From contig NZ_CP031264.1 in NCBI RefSeq assembly GCF_003258605.2, forward strand, positions 806,001 through 870,000: a stretch of 64,000 bases of DNA. Reading direction: 5' to 3'. Origin of the DNA: Peterkaempfera bronchialis. Its GTDB lineage: Bacteria > Actinomycetota > Actinomycetes > Streptomycetales > Streptomycetaceae. Shown here one piece after another: positions 1 through 7,963 of the stretch. The translations under genes and the position numbers were made by a program. The notes under the pieces are model-generated. The model was not told the origin of the DNA and did no database searches. It worked only from the letters and a program-made list of their open reading frames with translations. Numbering within the stretch: the stretch's first letter is position 1; every line of letters begins with the position of its first letter.

Positions 1-166
1 CTGCGGCGTCGTCGGTGGTGGTCAGCCAGACGTTGACGGTCTCGTTGGCGGCGTGCGCCGGGGCGGCGGTCAGCAGTCCGGCCGTGGCGAGCAGCCCGGT
101 GAGGGCCGCGGCGACCGGGCCGCGCCAGGGCGGCCGGCGGTGGCCGGCCGTACGGGTGGAGGGCAT
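1..166 (-). CDS. Secreted glycoside hydrolase, probably GH30 family (N-terminus only)
   Basis: Only the first 55 codons lie in the window; the gene runs off the left edge. The start is ATG at 166. The N-terminus is a classic Sec signal peptide: an Arg-rich start, a hydrophobic stretch of Ala, Leu and Gly, and an AHA cleavage site near residue 40. The mature protein opens with a short beta strand (TVNVWLTTTDDAA), which resembles the N-terminus of actinobacterial GH30 glucosylceramidase-like enzymes. That family match is from memory of the family and rests on about a dozen residues. The gene is divergent from the ROK regulator, which is therefore a candidate controller. Confidence 0.55.
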   Translation of the reverse strand, partial: MPSTRTAGHRRPPWRGPVAAALTGLLATAGLLTAAPAHAANETVNVWLTTTDDAA

Positions 167-315
167 GGGTGGGTCCGCCTCTCGGTGGTTCGACGGGTGG
201 GCAGCTGGTGAGGGGTTGTCCGAAAGCGACGCCGCACCCCGCTTCCGACTTATTTCAGGGCGTGATTCAACTCATGCGGTTAAGCTGCGTCAAGGGTTTC
301 GACAGGAGTAATTCC

Positions 316-1599
316 GTGGACATGACAGGGTCAGCAGAAAGACGAGGGAGAGAGCAGATGCCGGAGCGAACCCTGCAGACGGTCCGCGACCTGCGCCGGT
401 CCAACCGGTCGCTGCTGCTCCGGCGGCTCTACTTCGGAGGACCGCTCAGCCGCCAGGACCTGATCCACACCACCAGCCTCAGCGCCGCCTCGGTGAGCAA
501 TGTGGTCGCCGACCTGGTCGACGACGGGCTGGTGGTGGAGGCGGGCGCCCTGGAGTCCGAGGGCGGCCGGCCCCGCATCCTGCTGCGGGTCAACTCCTCG
601 GCGCTGCATGTGGTGGGCGTGGACGTGGGCGAGACCCGGGTGCGGGTCGAGCTCTTCGACCTCGACCTGGAGCGGCAGGCCGGGACCGACCTGCCGCTGG
701 ACGCGGGCGGCTTCACCGCGCCCGAGGTGGTCACCCGCATCCGGGCCGGGCTGGAGGCGGTGACCGGGGCCGCCGCTCCGGACGGACCGGCGCTGCTGGG
801 CATCGGCATCGGTGTCCCCGGCGTGGTGCAGCACTCCCCCGACGCCGTGGTGCACGGGCAGACCAACGGGTGGGACGGGGTGCCGCTGGAGCGGCTGCTG
901 CACGAGTTCACCGACCTGCCGATCTTCATCGACAACGGCGCGGTGACCATGGGCCAGGCCGAGATGTGGTTCGGCGCCGGGCGCGGCACGCGGAACACCG
1001 TGGTCACGCTGATCGGCTCGGGTGTCGGCGCCTCGGTGGTCACCGCGGGGTCCCCGTACCGGGGATCGACCAGCAGCGCCGGGGAGTGGGGGCACACCAC
1101 CGTACGGGTGGACGGCCGCCGCTGCCGCTGCGGGTCGCGCGGGTGCCTGGAGGCGTACATCGGCGCCGAGTCGGTGATCGCCCGCTTTCTGGAGATCGCC
1201 GACGACCCCGCCGTACGGGACGCGGCGGACGAGGAGTCGGCGCTGGCCGCGCTGCTGGCCCGGACCGACTCGGCCGCCGCCCGCGAGGTGCTGGACGACA
1301 CGGCGGTGCACATCGGCGCCGGGGTCGCCAACCTGATCAACCTCTTCAACCCCGAGCGGATCGTGATCGGCGGCTGGGCGGGCCTGATGCTGGGCAGCGC
1401 GCTGCTGCCGCGCATCCGGGAGACGGCCCGCGAGTACGCGCTGCACCACCCGTTCTCGCAGACCCGGATCACCCTCGGCGACCTCGGCCCCGACGCGGTC
1501 ACCCGGGGCGCGGCCACCCTGCCGGTCGCCCGGTTCCTCGCCGCCGGCGGCACCCGCAGCCGCGCCGGGGCGCAGGCCGCACCGGCCTCCGGGCACTGA
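316..1599 (+). CDS. ROK-family transcriptional repressor (NagC/XylR type)
   Basis: An N-terminal winged helix-turn-helix (roughly residues 30-80, LSRQDLIHTTSLSAASVSNV) is followed by a ROK sugar-binding fold of about 320 residues. The ROK zinc motif is intact (CRCGSRGCLEAY), as is the phosphate-loop region (VGVDVGETRVRVELFD). Proteins of this kind repress sugar-use genes and release DNA when a sugar or sugar phosphate binds. Two in-frame starts are plausible: GTG at 316 with AGGAG seven bases upstream, or ATG at 358 with GGGAG seven bases upstream; the longer is given. The gene is divergent from a secreted glycosidase and convergent with the GH6 cellulase, so its target is probably a polysaccharide system. 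The inducer cannot be read from the sequence. Confidence 0.85.
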   Translation: MDMTGSAERRGREQMPERTLQTVRDLRRSNRSLLLRRLYFGGPLSRQDLIHTTSLSAASVSNVVADLVDDGLVVEAGALESEGGRPRILLRVNSSALHVVGVDVGETRVRVELFDLDLERQAGTDLPLDAGGFTAPEVVTRIRAGLEAVTGAAAPDGPALLGIGIGVPGVVQHSPDAVVHGQTNGWDGVPLERLLHEFTDLPIFIDNGAVTMGQAEMWFGAGRGTRNTVVTLIGSGVGASVVTAGSPYRGSTSSAGEWGHTTVRVDGRRCRCGSRGCLEAYIGAESVIARFLEIADDPAVRDAADEESALAALLARTDSAAAREVLDDTAVHIGAGVANLINLFNPERIVIGGWAGLMLGSALLPRIRETAREYALHHPFSQTRITLGDLGPDAVTRGAATLPVARFLAAGGTRSRAGAQAAPASGH

Positions 1600-1609
1600 G
1601 ACGGAAAAG

Positions 1610-1645
1610 GTGCCGCCGACCGGCCCGGACTCCGGTCGGCGGCAC
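1610..1645. terminator. Bidirectional terminator hairpin
   Basis: A perfect 14-bp stem (GTGCCGCCGACCGG at 1610-1623 against CCGGTCGGCGGCAC at 1632-1645) with an 8-base loop lies between the convergent ROK and GH6 genes. An A-rich run precedes it on the plus strand, so it ends in T on the minus strand. Confidence 0.8.
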
Positions 1646-1665
1646 GCCGAGGGGCGATCAGTGCG

Positions 1666-3159
1666 TCAGAAGAGGCTGCACGTCGCGCCGTTGAGGGTGA
1701 AGGCGGTCGGGGTGGCATTGGACGAGTTGTAGGTGCCCTGGAACCCGAAGGCGGTGGAGGCACCTGCGGGGAGGCTGCCGTTGTAGCCAAGGTCGGTGGC
1801 GGTCACCGAGGCACCGGACTGGGTGACCTTGGCGTTCCAGGCGCTGGTGATCTTCTGGTCGCCGGGGTAGGTCCACTTCAGCGTCCAGCCGTTGACCGCA
1901 GCGCTGCCCGTGTTCTTCACCGTGACGTCGACGGTGAAGCCGCCGCTCCAGGAGTTGGGCTTGTAGGAGACGGAGCACGCGGCGTTGCCGGGCGGAGTGG
2001 TCGGCGGCGTCGTGGGCGGGGTCGTCGGCGGAGTGGTCGGGGGTGTGGTCGGCGGCGTCGTGGGCGGAGTGGTCGGGGGGTTGGTCGGCGGGGTGGTCGG
2101 CTGGGACGGCGGGTCCGCCGCATTGGCGGCCAGCGCGTACGCCACATCGGGCAGGAAGGTGCCGGCGGAGCCCGCGCAGCCGTCCGACTCACCCGGGGGC
2201 TTCACCCAGAGGAAGGCGTCGATCGCCGCGTCCCCGGTGGCGGCGGTCGGGTAGTTGCCGATCTTGCGCCCGGACGGGTCGCACCAGGCGCCGCCGCCCG
2301 CAGGACCGTTGCCGTTCCGGCTGGTGTCCACCACGGCGTGCAGGTTGGACGGGTTGCCCAGCGCGGAGAGGATCGCCTTGTCGTAACTCACCTCGCTGGA
2401 GGTGGTGTTGAAGTTGGAGACATTGGTGTAGAAGCCGTCGGAGTTGGTCAGCACCCCTGCGTTGCGCAGCCGTGCGGCCTGCTCCGAGGCGCTGTTCCAG
2501 GTGGAGTGGCCGCCGTCCAGATAGACCTTGGCGTTCGGGGCGGCGGAGTGGATGGCGGCGCCGGCCCGGGAGAGCGAGGCGAAGCGGTCGGACTGCTCCT
2601 GCGCGGAGAGGCAGGTGGTGAGCGCGATCGAGTCCGGCTCCAGCAGGACGATCGACTGCCCCTTGCCGAGCCCGGCCGCGAAGTTGCGTACCCAGGTGTC
2701 GTACGCGGACAGGTTGGGGGCGCCTCCGGCAGAGGCGCCGCCGCAATCCCGGTTGGGGATCGCGTACGCCACCAGCACCGGCACCTGACCGGCAGCGGCG
2801 GCAGCCGAGGTGACCCGGCTGACGTCGGAGGTGACGGTGTCCGGGCGGTAGGACGAGAACCAGATGCCCTGCGCCTGGCTGGCGATCCGCTTGGAGATCA
2901 CCGGCTGCCGGGAGTCGCCGGGGTTGGCGGCGGCCCACTTGACGACCTGCGAAGTCGGGTCCTTGTAGAACTGGGTGCCGCTGGGCAGGCTGCCCTGCAC
3001 CGCAGCGTCGGCACTGGTCTGGGTGGACAGCAGCATGGCGCCGGCTGCGGCGCCGGCGGCCAGCGCGAGTGCGGCCGTGCGGCCGCGGCGTGCTCTGCGG
3101 ACCGGGGGCGGTCCGCTGGGCGCCGCGGCGGCGAGCCGGTCGCTGGTGGGGGTGGTCAC
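1666..3159 (-). CDS. Secreted GH6 cellulase with C-terminal CBM2
   Basis: The 497-residue precursor has a long signal peptide (about residues 1-52, Arg-rich then Ala/Leu-rich, ending ADA). A GH6 catalytic domain follows (about 55-355). GH6 landmarks are the LLEPDSIAL strand carrying the conserved Asp, the NVSNFNTT block, GAWCDPSGRKIG and the WVKPPGESDGC segment. A Pro/Thr linker of TTPP repeats (about 356-392) leads to a CBM2 cellulose-binding module (394-497) with a terminal Cys pair and conserved Trp residues. The enzyme cleaves beta-1,4-glucan by inversion; the sequence alone does not decide between endoglucanase and cellobiohydrolase. Two CebR-like boxes lie 59 and 147 bases upstream, consistent with cellobiose induction. 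Confidence 0.93.
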   Translation of the reverse strand: MTTPTSDRLAAAAPSGPPPVRRARRGRTAALALAAGAAAGAMLLSTQTSADAAVQGSLPSGTQFYKDPTSQVVKWAAANPGDSRQPVISKRIASQAQGIWFSSYRPDTVTSDVSRVTSAAAAAGQVPVLVAYAIPNRDCGGASAGGAPNLSAYDTWVRNFAAGLGKGQSIVLLEPDSIALTTCLSAQEQSDRFASLSRAGAAIHSAAPNAKVYLDGGHSTWNSASEQAARLRNAGVLTNSDGFYTNVSNFNTTSSEVSYDKAILSALGNPSNLHAVVDTSRNGNGPAGGGAWCDPSGRKIGNYPTAATGDAAIDAFLWVKPPGESDGCAGSAGTFLPDVAYALAANAADPPSQPTTPPTNPPTTPPTTPPTTPPTTPPTTPPTTPPTTPPGNAACSVSYKPNSWSGGFTVDVTVKNTGSAAVNGWTLKWTYPGDQKITSAWNAKVTQSGASVTATDLGYNGSLPAGASTAFGFQGTYNSSNATPTAFTLNGATCSLF

Positions 3160-3217
3160 AGGGGTCCTCCGCGCTCTCGGGGTGGGAGAGATCCAGGGGC
3201 GGCATCACCGGAAATCG

Positions 3218-3231
3218 TGGGAGCGCTCCCG
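3218..3231 (-). promoter_or_regulatory. CebR-like operator 1 of the GH6 gene
   Basis: The sequence is TGGGAGCGCTCCCG, matching the Streptomyces CebR operator consensus TGGGAGCGCTCCCA at 13 of 14 positions. It sits 59 bases upstream of the cellulase start. CebR is the LacI-family cellobiose-responsive repressor of cellulose-use genes. Confidence 0.85.
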
Positions 3232-3305
3232 CGATGCCGGGGCTGAGCGTAGCCTGGCATGTCGCGTTCATGTAATCCCTAGGAGGGGCTGAATATCCGC
3301 CTTCA

Positions 3306-3319
3306 TGGGAGCGCTCCCG
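3306..3319 (-). promoter_or_regulatory. CebR-like operator 2 of the GH6 gene
   Basis: A second identical TGGGAGCGCTCCCG lies 88 bases (centre to centre) upstream of the first. Two sites about eight helical turns apart could support looping; that part is inference. Confidence 0.8.
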
Positions 3320-3588
3320 CATACACCGCCCGTTTTCTCATGACATGACCCCCAAGCACGCAAAGCCCGGGCACGCGGGCCAGGCCCGCCCCGGAGCACC
3401 GGGCACGCGGGAGGACCAGGCACGGCGGAGGCTCGGTGGCGGTCAGCCCAGCCGGCCCGGCCGCACCAGCCCCGACTCGTACGTCACGGTGCCTGAGTAC
3501 GGGTGCGCCGTCCGGCTGAACAGCGCGGAGCTTCCGATCCTCGGTGCCCCGGCCACCGGTCACCGGGACAGCGGACGGCCGGGGCGGT
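3320..3588. other. Gap with no recognisable gene
   Basis: This stretch separates the cellulase promoter from the 3' end of the methyltransferase gene. The reading frames crossing it have no recognisable domain and no convincing ribosome binding site. It is the likely left border of the accessory island. Confidence 0.5.
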
Positions 3589-4446
3589 CTACTCGGCCGC
3601 GAAGGAAGGGACGGGGCGTGAGGGGTCGGCCAGCCACGGCCGGTGTGCGCCCTCCGGGGTCACGGTGAGCCCGAAGGAATCCACCTGCGGGGAGCCCAGC
3701 CCTCGCCACCACTCCAGCGCCCGGGACACCTCGTCCCACAGCCTGCGCGGGCCAGACTGGTGGACCGTGGCCTTGGCCTCTCCCGCCCGGAAGACGACCG
3801 ACGCCCACGAGCGCGAACCCTCGGCCATGTCGAAGAACCAGAGCGTTGACTCACCCCTGTCGGTGTTCAGCACATGGGCGCAGTCCGGCACGCACAGCCC
3901 CATCACGAACTTCGCGCCGTGGAACCGCCGACCCTCGCCCAGGTCCGCCAGGGTCACCGACACAGCCTCCTCTGCTGCGTCCCCGGGGTAGGTCCCGACG
4001 TGGCTGCCGAAGCGCCGCCAGTCCAGCCGGGCGGACAGCAGTCCGGCGTTCCAACCGGTTCCGGTGCCGACTTCGAGCACGTGGGCATCCGGGAACACGT
4101 CAAGGTCGGCCAGCATGCGGCTGACGACGGACGGCATGCTCGCCGAGCTTGTCGGCACCCGTCCCGGGGCGGGGCCGGTGTGGTGCCCGTCGTCCCACTG
4201 GATCGTGACCGGGACGTTGGCGTACGCCTCCCGCTCCCATCCCGCCAGGTCCGCGCTGCGGTCCACTGAGCGGCTGGCCCCGGTGTCCATGTCGTAGGGC
4301 CACATGAGGTCAGGCAGGAAGGCAGCGCGCGGGGCCGCATCGAACGCAGCGGCCCAATCGCCGGTCAGCGCACCGGAGTCGAGGAGGAACCGCACCAGCT
4401 CCTCGCGGGGGCTGACGCGGTCCACCTGATCATGTTCCGTGGTCAC
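3589..4446 (-). CDS. PIMT-like O-methyltransferase (RiPP-associated type)
   Basis: The protein has 285 residues from GTG 4446. The N-terminal helix with the pattern WAAAF-AAPRAAFLPDL resembles protein-L-isoaspartate methyltransferase-like enzymes associated with graspetide and lanthipeptide clusters. The SAM-binding loop is VLEVGTGTGWNAGLL (about residues 115-130), and PTSSASMPSVV just before it matches the family's substrate loop. Such enzymes methylate Asp side chains, often leading to aspartimide. The start codon overlaps the stop of the 40-codon gene upstream (GTGA), so the two are translationally coupled. No ATP-grasp, LanM or cyclase gene is present nearby, so whether this is a RiPP tailoring enzyme is inference. 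Longer upstream starts would overlap the 40-mer gene and are not favoured. Confidence 0.8.
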   Translation of the reverse strand: MTTEHDQVDRVSPREELVRFLLDSGALTGDWAAAFDAAPRAAFLPDLMWPYDMDTGASRSVDRSADLAGWEREAYANVPVTIQWDDGHHTGPAPGRVPTSSASMPSVVSRMLADLDVFPDAHVLEVGTGTGWNAGLLSARLDWRRFGSHVGTYPGDAAEEAVSVTLADLGEGRRFHGAKFVMGLCVPDCAHVLNTDRGESTLWFFDMAEGSRSWASVVFRAGEAKATVHQSGPRRLWDEVSRALEWWRGLGSPQVDSFGLTVTPEGAHRPWLADPSRPVPSFAAE

Positions 4447-4565
4447 TTGCGGTGCTCTCCGTCTCCTTCGGGCGAGCCGCCATCCGGCGACGGCGGGTCG
4501 GTCGGAGGAGTCCACGGCTGACCCGGAAGGTTGTCGCCGCCCTCGCCGGGCTTGTGCTTGTCCAC
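4443..4565 (-). CDS. 40-residue Pro/Gly/Asp-rich peptide coupled to the methyltransferase
   Basis: The GTG start at 4565 has a near-ideal GGAGG six bases upstream, and the stop overlaps the methyltransferase start by four bases. The product is highly charged and Pro-rich: MDKHKPGEGGDNLPGQPWTP at the N-terminus, then PPTDPPSPDGGSPEGDGEHR and a final Lys. It has no Cys and no hydrophobic segment, but several Asp residues, including DG and DN pairs that are prone to aspartimide formation. It matches no precursor family I know (FxLD and ATP-grasp target peptides look different). It could be a methyltransferase substrate or merely a leader peptide that couples translation. Confidence 0.6.
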   Translation of the reverse strand: MDKHKPGEGGDNLPGQPWTPPTDPPSPDGGSPEGDGEHRK

Positions 4566-4904
4566 GGTGCACCTCCGATGGATTGACGGTGTCCGACCTC
4601 GCATTCGCGGCGGCCGTCCACGTTGGTCTGCCAGCTGTGGTCCATGACCAAAAGGTAGGCGCATCGGCGGACACCGCCTACCCGGTTTCGCGTTCTCGCA
4701 AAAAGTCGTCCCGGATAGCACCGACCATGCTTCGCATGCCGCCGCCGGTAAGACTCCGGATCTGAGGAACATCCATGTCGGATCGTGCGCTAATCCCTCG
4801 TTGCCCCTGGTGGGCGGCTGACGGAGCATCGGTAGCGAACGCGATCTGAAGTCTTCCTACAGATAACACCCCAATATCTGCGGTAGCTTGATCCGTCACC
4901 TGCG
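4566..4904. other. Gap between the peptide gene and the recombinase, no gene assigned
   Basis: This should contain the divergent promoters for the methyltransferase unit and the recombinase. A 32-codon minus-strand frame (4678-4776) is present but has no good ribosome binding site. Nothing else is recognisable. Confidence 0.4.
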
Positions 4905-5935
4905 GTGACGTTCTCCGGCCGCTACGTGAAGCGGCCCTGTTATCTGCGGCAAGGGGAAATGGTGCCCACCGTCGTACAGCTGCCAACAGGAAAGGCGCTG
5001 ACCGTCCGGGCGGCGGCCGACGTCTTCCTCGACTCGCTCGGCAATCCGAACACGGTCCGGAACTATGGGATCGGGGTGGGCAAGACCGCCGAGCGGCTCG
5101 GCGAGGGCCGGCCGCTGGCGTTGGTCGCGAACGACGAGATCGGCGAAGCCCTCGAACTGCTCTGGGGCACCTCCGCGGTGAACACCTGGAACACGCGTCC
5201 GACATCGGTGCTGTCCTGGCTCGGCTGGTGCGGTGAACGCGGCTACGAGGGGCCGGCGGTCCCGGCATGGGCGAAGCGGCTGGCGGTGCCGGACTCTCAG
5301 ACCCCGGCCCGCTCGAAGATGGCTGTTGACCGGCTGGTCTCCCGCCGGGAGGTGTACCTGCGGGAGAAGACGCTGTGCGGATGCTCTACGAGACCGCAGG
5401 GCGGGCGGAGGAGATCCTGGGCGTCAACATCGAGGACCTGGACTTCGCTGGTCGCCGCTGCTCGGTCAAGGCGAAGGGTGCGCGGACCAAGTCCCGCCGC
5501 CGGGGCGAGGCTCGCGAGGACTTCGTACTGGAGACGGTCTACTGGGACGCTGGCACTGCCCGGCTCCTACCCCGCCTACTCAAGGGACGTACGAGGGGGC
5601 CGGTGTTCGTCACCCACCGCAAGCCCGGCCCGGGAAAGGTCGTCAGCCCGCGCGACGCGTGCCCGGACACCGGCCTCGCCCGACTGTCCTACGGGCAGGC
5701 CCGTGCCCTGCTGGACCAGCACACCGCCGTACGCGGGCCCGGTAGCGGGTGGGACCTGTACGAGTACCGCCACTCCTCTCTGACCCACCTGAGCGAGGCC
5801 GGGGCGAACCTGCTGATGCTGATGGCCAAGTCCCGGCACAAGAAGCCGGAGAACGTGCGCCGCTACTTCAAGCCCTCTCCGGAGGCGATCTCCGAGCTCA
5901 CAAGTCTGCTCGCGCCGGGCGACGCCCGCCGCTGA
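4905..5935 (+). pseudogene. Tyrosine recombinase/integrase, frameshifted
   Basis: The N-terminal SAM-like DNA-binding domain reads in one frame (GTG 4905 to about 5370), and the catalytic domain continues in another frame to 5935. The break is near 5373: the codons run GAG AAG ACG CTG TGC, and adding one G (CTG TGG CGG ATG) restores a continuous family-like sequence leading into [20 protein letters not shown]. The catalytic half keeps the first Arg (TAGRAEEIL), a YRHSSLTHL box with Tyr where many members have His, and the terminal [12 protein letters not shown] with His and the nucleophile Tyr. The gene marks an integrated element that can no longer express an intact integrase, unless the single-base loss is a sequencing error. 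Confidence 0.85.
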
Positions 5936-5983
5936 GCGGTTCCGACGGGTCCCGGTTTCTGTACGGGTTGGCCGGGCGACTTC

Positions 5984-6160
5984 CTATCCCCGTAGCCAGG
6001 CGAGTATGCGCGGGCGGATCGGCCGACGCGTGTCGGCTGTGGGGATCCGCAGAACTGGGTGGGTTTTCGCGGCTTGCCGCGCGAGTCGGTCCCGGGCGGC
6101 TGCGTCGATCAGTTCCTGGTGTCGGAACCGGGCCAGGGCGATGAGCGTGTCGACCTGCAT
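5984..6160 (-). CDS. Small 58-residue protein downstream of the MerR-PP2C gene
   Basis: The ATG at 6160 lies 11 bases after the stop of the MerR-PP2C gene, with AGGGG about ten bases upstream, so it is probably the second cistron of that transcript. The product begins MQVDTLIALARFRHQELIDA and continues as a basic, Ala/Arg-rich amphipathic helix without Cys or a membrane segment, ending LAWLRG. No family is recognised. The smooth helical composition and the spacing argue for a real gene. Confidence 0.45.
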   Translation of the reverse strand: MQVDTLIALARFRHQELIDAAARDRLARQAAKTHPVLRIPTADTRRPIRPRILAWLRG

Positions 6161-6171
6161 GGCGCCCGCCC

Positions 6172-7251
6172 CTACTGCTGGAGCTCCAGCACGTCGGCGA
6201 CCACGCAGCTGACGTTGTCGGGACCGCCGGCACGGTTGGCCAGGGTGATGAGCTCGCGCACCGCCTGCTCGGGATCGGCGACGGCGGAGAGGACCTGGTG
6301 CAGGTCCTCGGTCGCGACGACCGCGGACAGGCCGTCCGAGCACAGCAGGTAGCGGTCTCCAGGCCGGGCATCGTGCAGGCGAATGTCGGCGGCGGCATCG
6401 GAGGCCTCGACCAGAGCCCGCATCAGGAGCGAGCGCTGCGGGTGGGAGGTGGCCTCGTCCGCGGTGATGCGGCCCTCGTCGACCATCGACTGCACCAGCG
6501 TGTGGTCGTGGGTGATCTGGAAGAGCTCGCCGTTGCGCAGGAGGTAGGCCCGGGAGTCGCCGATGTGGACCAGGGCCAGCTGGGATCCGGTCCAGAGCAT
6601 CGCGGTCAGGGTCGTGCCCGCCTCCTGCGGGGCGGGGCCGCTGGAGGCGACACCACGCACGGCCTGCTGGGCCTGCTCGATCGCGTCACCCAGGACGTTG
6701 AGAAGGTCTCCCGCCGGGATGCTGTCGCCCTCCAGGCGCTTGAGCACCTCGACGGCGGCCGCGCTGACGGGGGCGCCGGCCGGGCCGAAGCCGTCGGCCA
6801 CCGCGAGCAGCCGGGATCCGGCGTAGGCGGTGTCCTGGTTGCTGTCGCGCACCAGGCCGGTGTCCGACAGTGCGGCGTAGCGCAGGTGCAGGGGGTTGGT
6901 GGTCGATGACATGACGGGGTCCTTCCAGGTCAGGTGGTCGATGAGGAAGGTGGCCAGGTCCCGGCGCGCGGTGGTGTCGGCTTCGATCCGGGCCCAGAAC
7001 GCGCGGACCTCCTGCGCGGCTGCGGCTGCGTCGAGTTCGCCTACCTCGCGGATGCGGGCCAGGGGCATGCCGAGCCTGCGAAGCCAGGCCACCAGCTGGG
7101 CGCGCTCCAGTTGCCCGGGGGCGTAGAAGCGGTAGCCGTTCGCCGGGTCGACGCGGGCCGGGGTCAGCAGTCCGAGCTCGTCGTACAGGCGCAGTGCCTT
7201 CGGCGACAGCCGGGACGCCTTCGAGAATGCCCCGATGGTCAGCAGCTCCAT
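6172..7251 (-). CDS. MerR-family regulator fused to a PP2C protein phosphatase
   Basis: Residues 1-75 form a MerR winged helix (LTIGAFSKASRLSPKALRLYDELGLL, then ANGYRFYAPGQLERAQLVAWL). A dimerisation helix spans about 76-110, and a complete PP2C serine/threonine phosphatase domain spans about 122-357. The metal and phosphate motifs are all present: RDSNQDT, VADGFG, GTTLTAML, HIGDSRAYL, LLCSDGL and GGPDNVS. The usual MerR ligand-binding domain is therefore replaced by an enzyme. A MerR-type promoter lies just upstream, suggesting self-regulation. Likely roles are a transcription factor gated by phosphoprotein binding, or a phosphatase targeted to DNA; neither can be decided here. Confidence 0.92.
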   Translation of the reverse strand: MELLTIGAFSKASRLSPKALRLYDELGLLTPARVDPANGYRFYAPGQLERAQLVAWLRRLGMPLARIREVGELDAAAAAQEVRAFWARIEADTTARRDLATFLIDHLTWKDPVMSSTTNPLHLRYAALSDTGLVRDSNQDTAYAGSRLLAVADGFGPAGAPVSAAAVEVLKRLEGDSIPAGDLLNVLGDAIEQAQQAVRGVASSGPAPQEAGTTLTAMLWTGSQLALVHIGDSRAYLLRNGELFQITHDHTLVQSMVDEGRITADEATSHPQRSLLMRALVEASDAAADIRLHDARPGDRYLLCSDGLSAVVATEDLHQVLSAVADPEQAVRELITLANRAGGPDNVSCVVADVLELQQ

Positions 7252-7293
7252 GCCCGTTCCTCCTCGTGCCGGGCACCTCGCCCGGCCTCACTG

Positions 7294-7324
7294 ATGCTGG
7301 GGCTTCCCCCCAGGTGAAGGTCAA
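7294..7324 (-). promoter_or_regulatory. MerR-type promoter with 19-bp spacer and dyad
   Basis: On the minus strand, TTGACC (7324-7319) and CAGCAT (7299-7294) are separated by 19 bp. The spacer is filled by a dyad, with CTTC and GAAG arms at 7319-7316 and 7306-7303. Overlong spacers with a central dyad are the hallmark of MerR-activated promoters. It lies about 45 bases upstream of the MerR-PP2C start. Confidence 0.65.
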
Positions 7325-7429
7325 CCAGTGCTCCTCGCTCGGCTCCGCACCGCAGACCGCCTGTATGACGATCCGCAGGTGGGAGCCGGTTGCTACGGCG
7401 CTCTGCGGGTGGTCTGCGTCAGCGTCCGG

Positions 7430-7942
7430 GTCGCGCAGCGGTCGTAGGCCCCCGGGCAGGTCGGGGAGCTGGAAGGAGCACCGGCCCAGCATGTTGATGT
7501 GCTGCCGGACAAACGGTGAGAGGCGGGCCAGGTCCTCGTCTCGGACGTCGAAGCCGTCCGCGCGGAGCTGGTTCACCGCGGCATCCATGTATCGGGTATT
7601 GAAGAGTACGACGGCGTTGAGCACGAGTCCGAGCGCGCCGATCTGGTCTTCCATGCCGTCCTGGTAGCGCTGGTAGAGCTGCCCGGCCTTGCCGTGGAAG
7701 ATCTTCCGGGCGAGCGCGTGGCGCCCCTCCTGGAGGTTGGCCTGCACCTTGATCTTCCGCCGGTAGGTCGGCTCGTCCGCCAGACGCAGGATGTGCAGAG
7801 TCTTGGCGATCCGCCCGTAGTGCGCGATCGCGTCGCCCAGCGGGGTGGGCCGGCCCTCGCGCGACAGCATCCGGATCACGTCGTAGGCCCGCACCACGCC
7901 GGTGTGGATGGAGCCGGTGATCGCCACCTCCGTGCGAGGCAA
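7430..7942 (-). pseudogene. Tn3-family transposase remnant (C-terminal end)
   Basis: About 170 residues match the C-terminal end of Tn3-family TnpA. Blocks include TGVVRAYDVIRML, HYGRIAKTLHILRL, EGRHALARKIFHG, MEDQIGALGLVLNAVVLFN, RLSPFVRQHINMLGR and GGLRPLRDPD. The first three quarters of a roughly 1000-residue transposase are missing, and the fragment ends abruptly next to the IS. The normal stop has been lost, and the frame drifts into the MerR promoter region. It is a dead remnant. Confidence 0.85.
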
Positions 7943-7963
7943 GACCGTTGTGGTGACAACGCG

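Noticed and set aside
1989-2098. Short GTCGGCGGNGT-like repeats that look array-like
   Set aside because: They encode the TTPP linker of the GH6 cellulase; there are no spacers as in CRISPR. The same holds for the linker at about 60290-60360.
4678-4776. A 32-codon minus-strand frame upstream of the 40-residue peptide gene
   Set aside because: It has no good ribosome binding site and no recognisable sequence; it could be a second small peptide, but the evidence is too thin.
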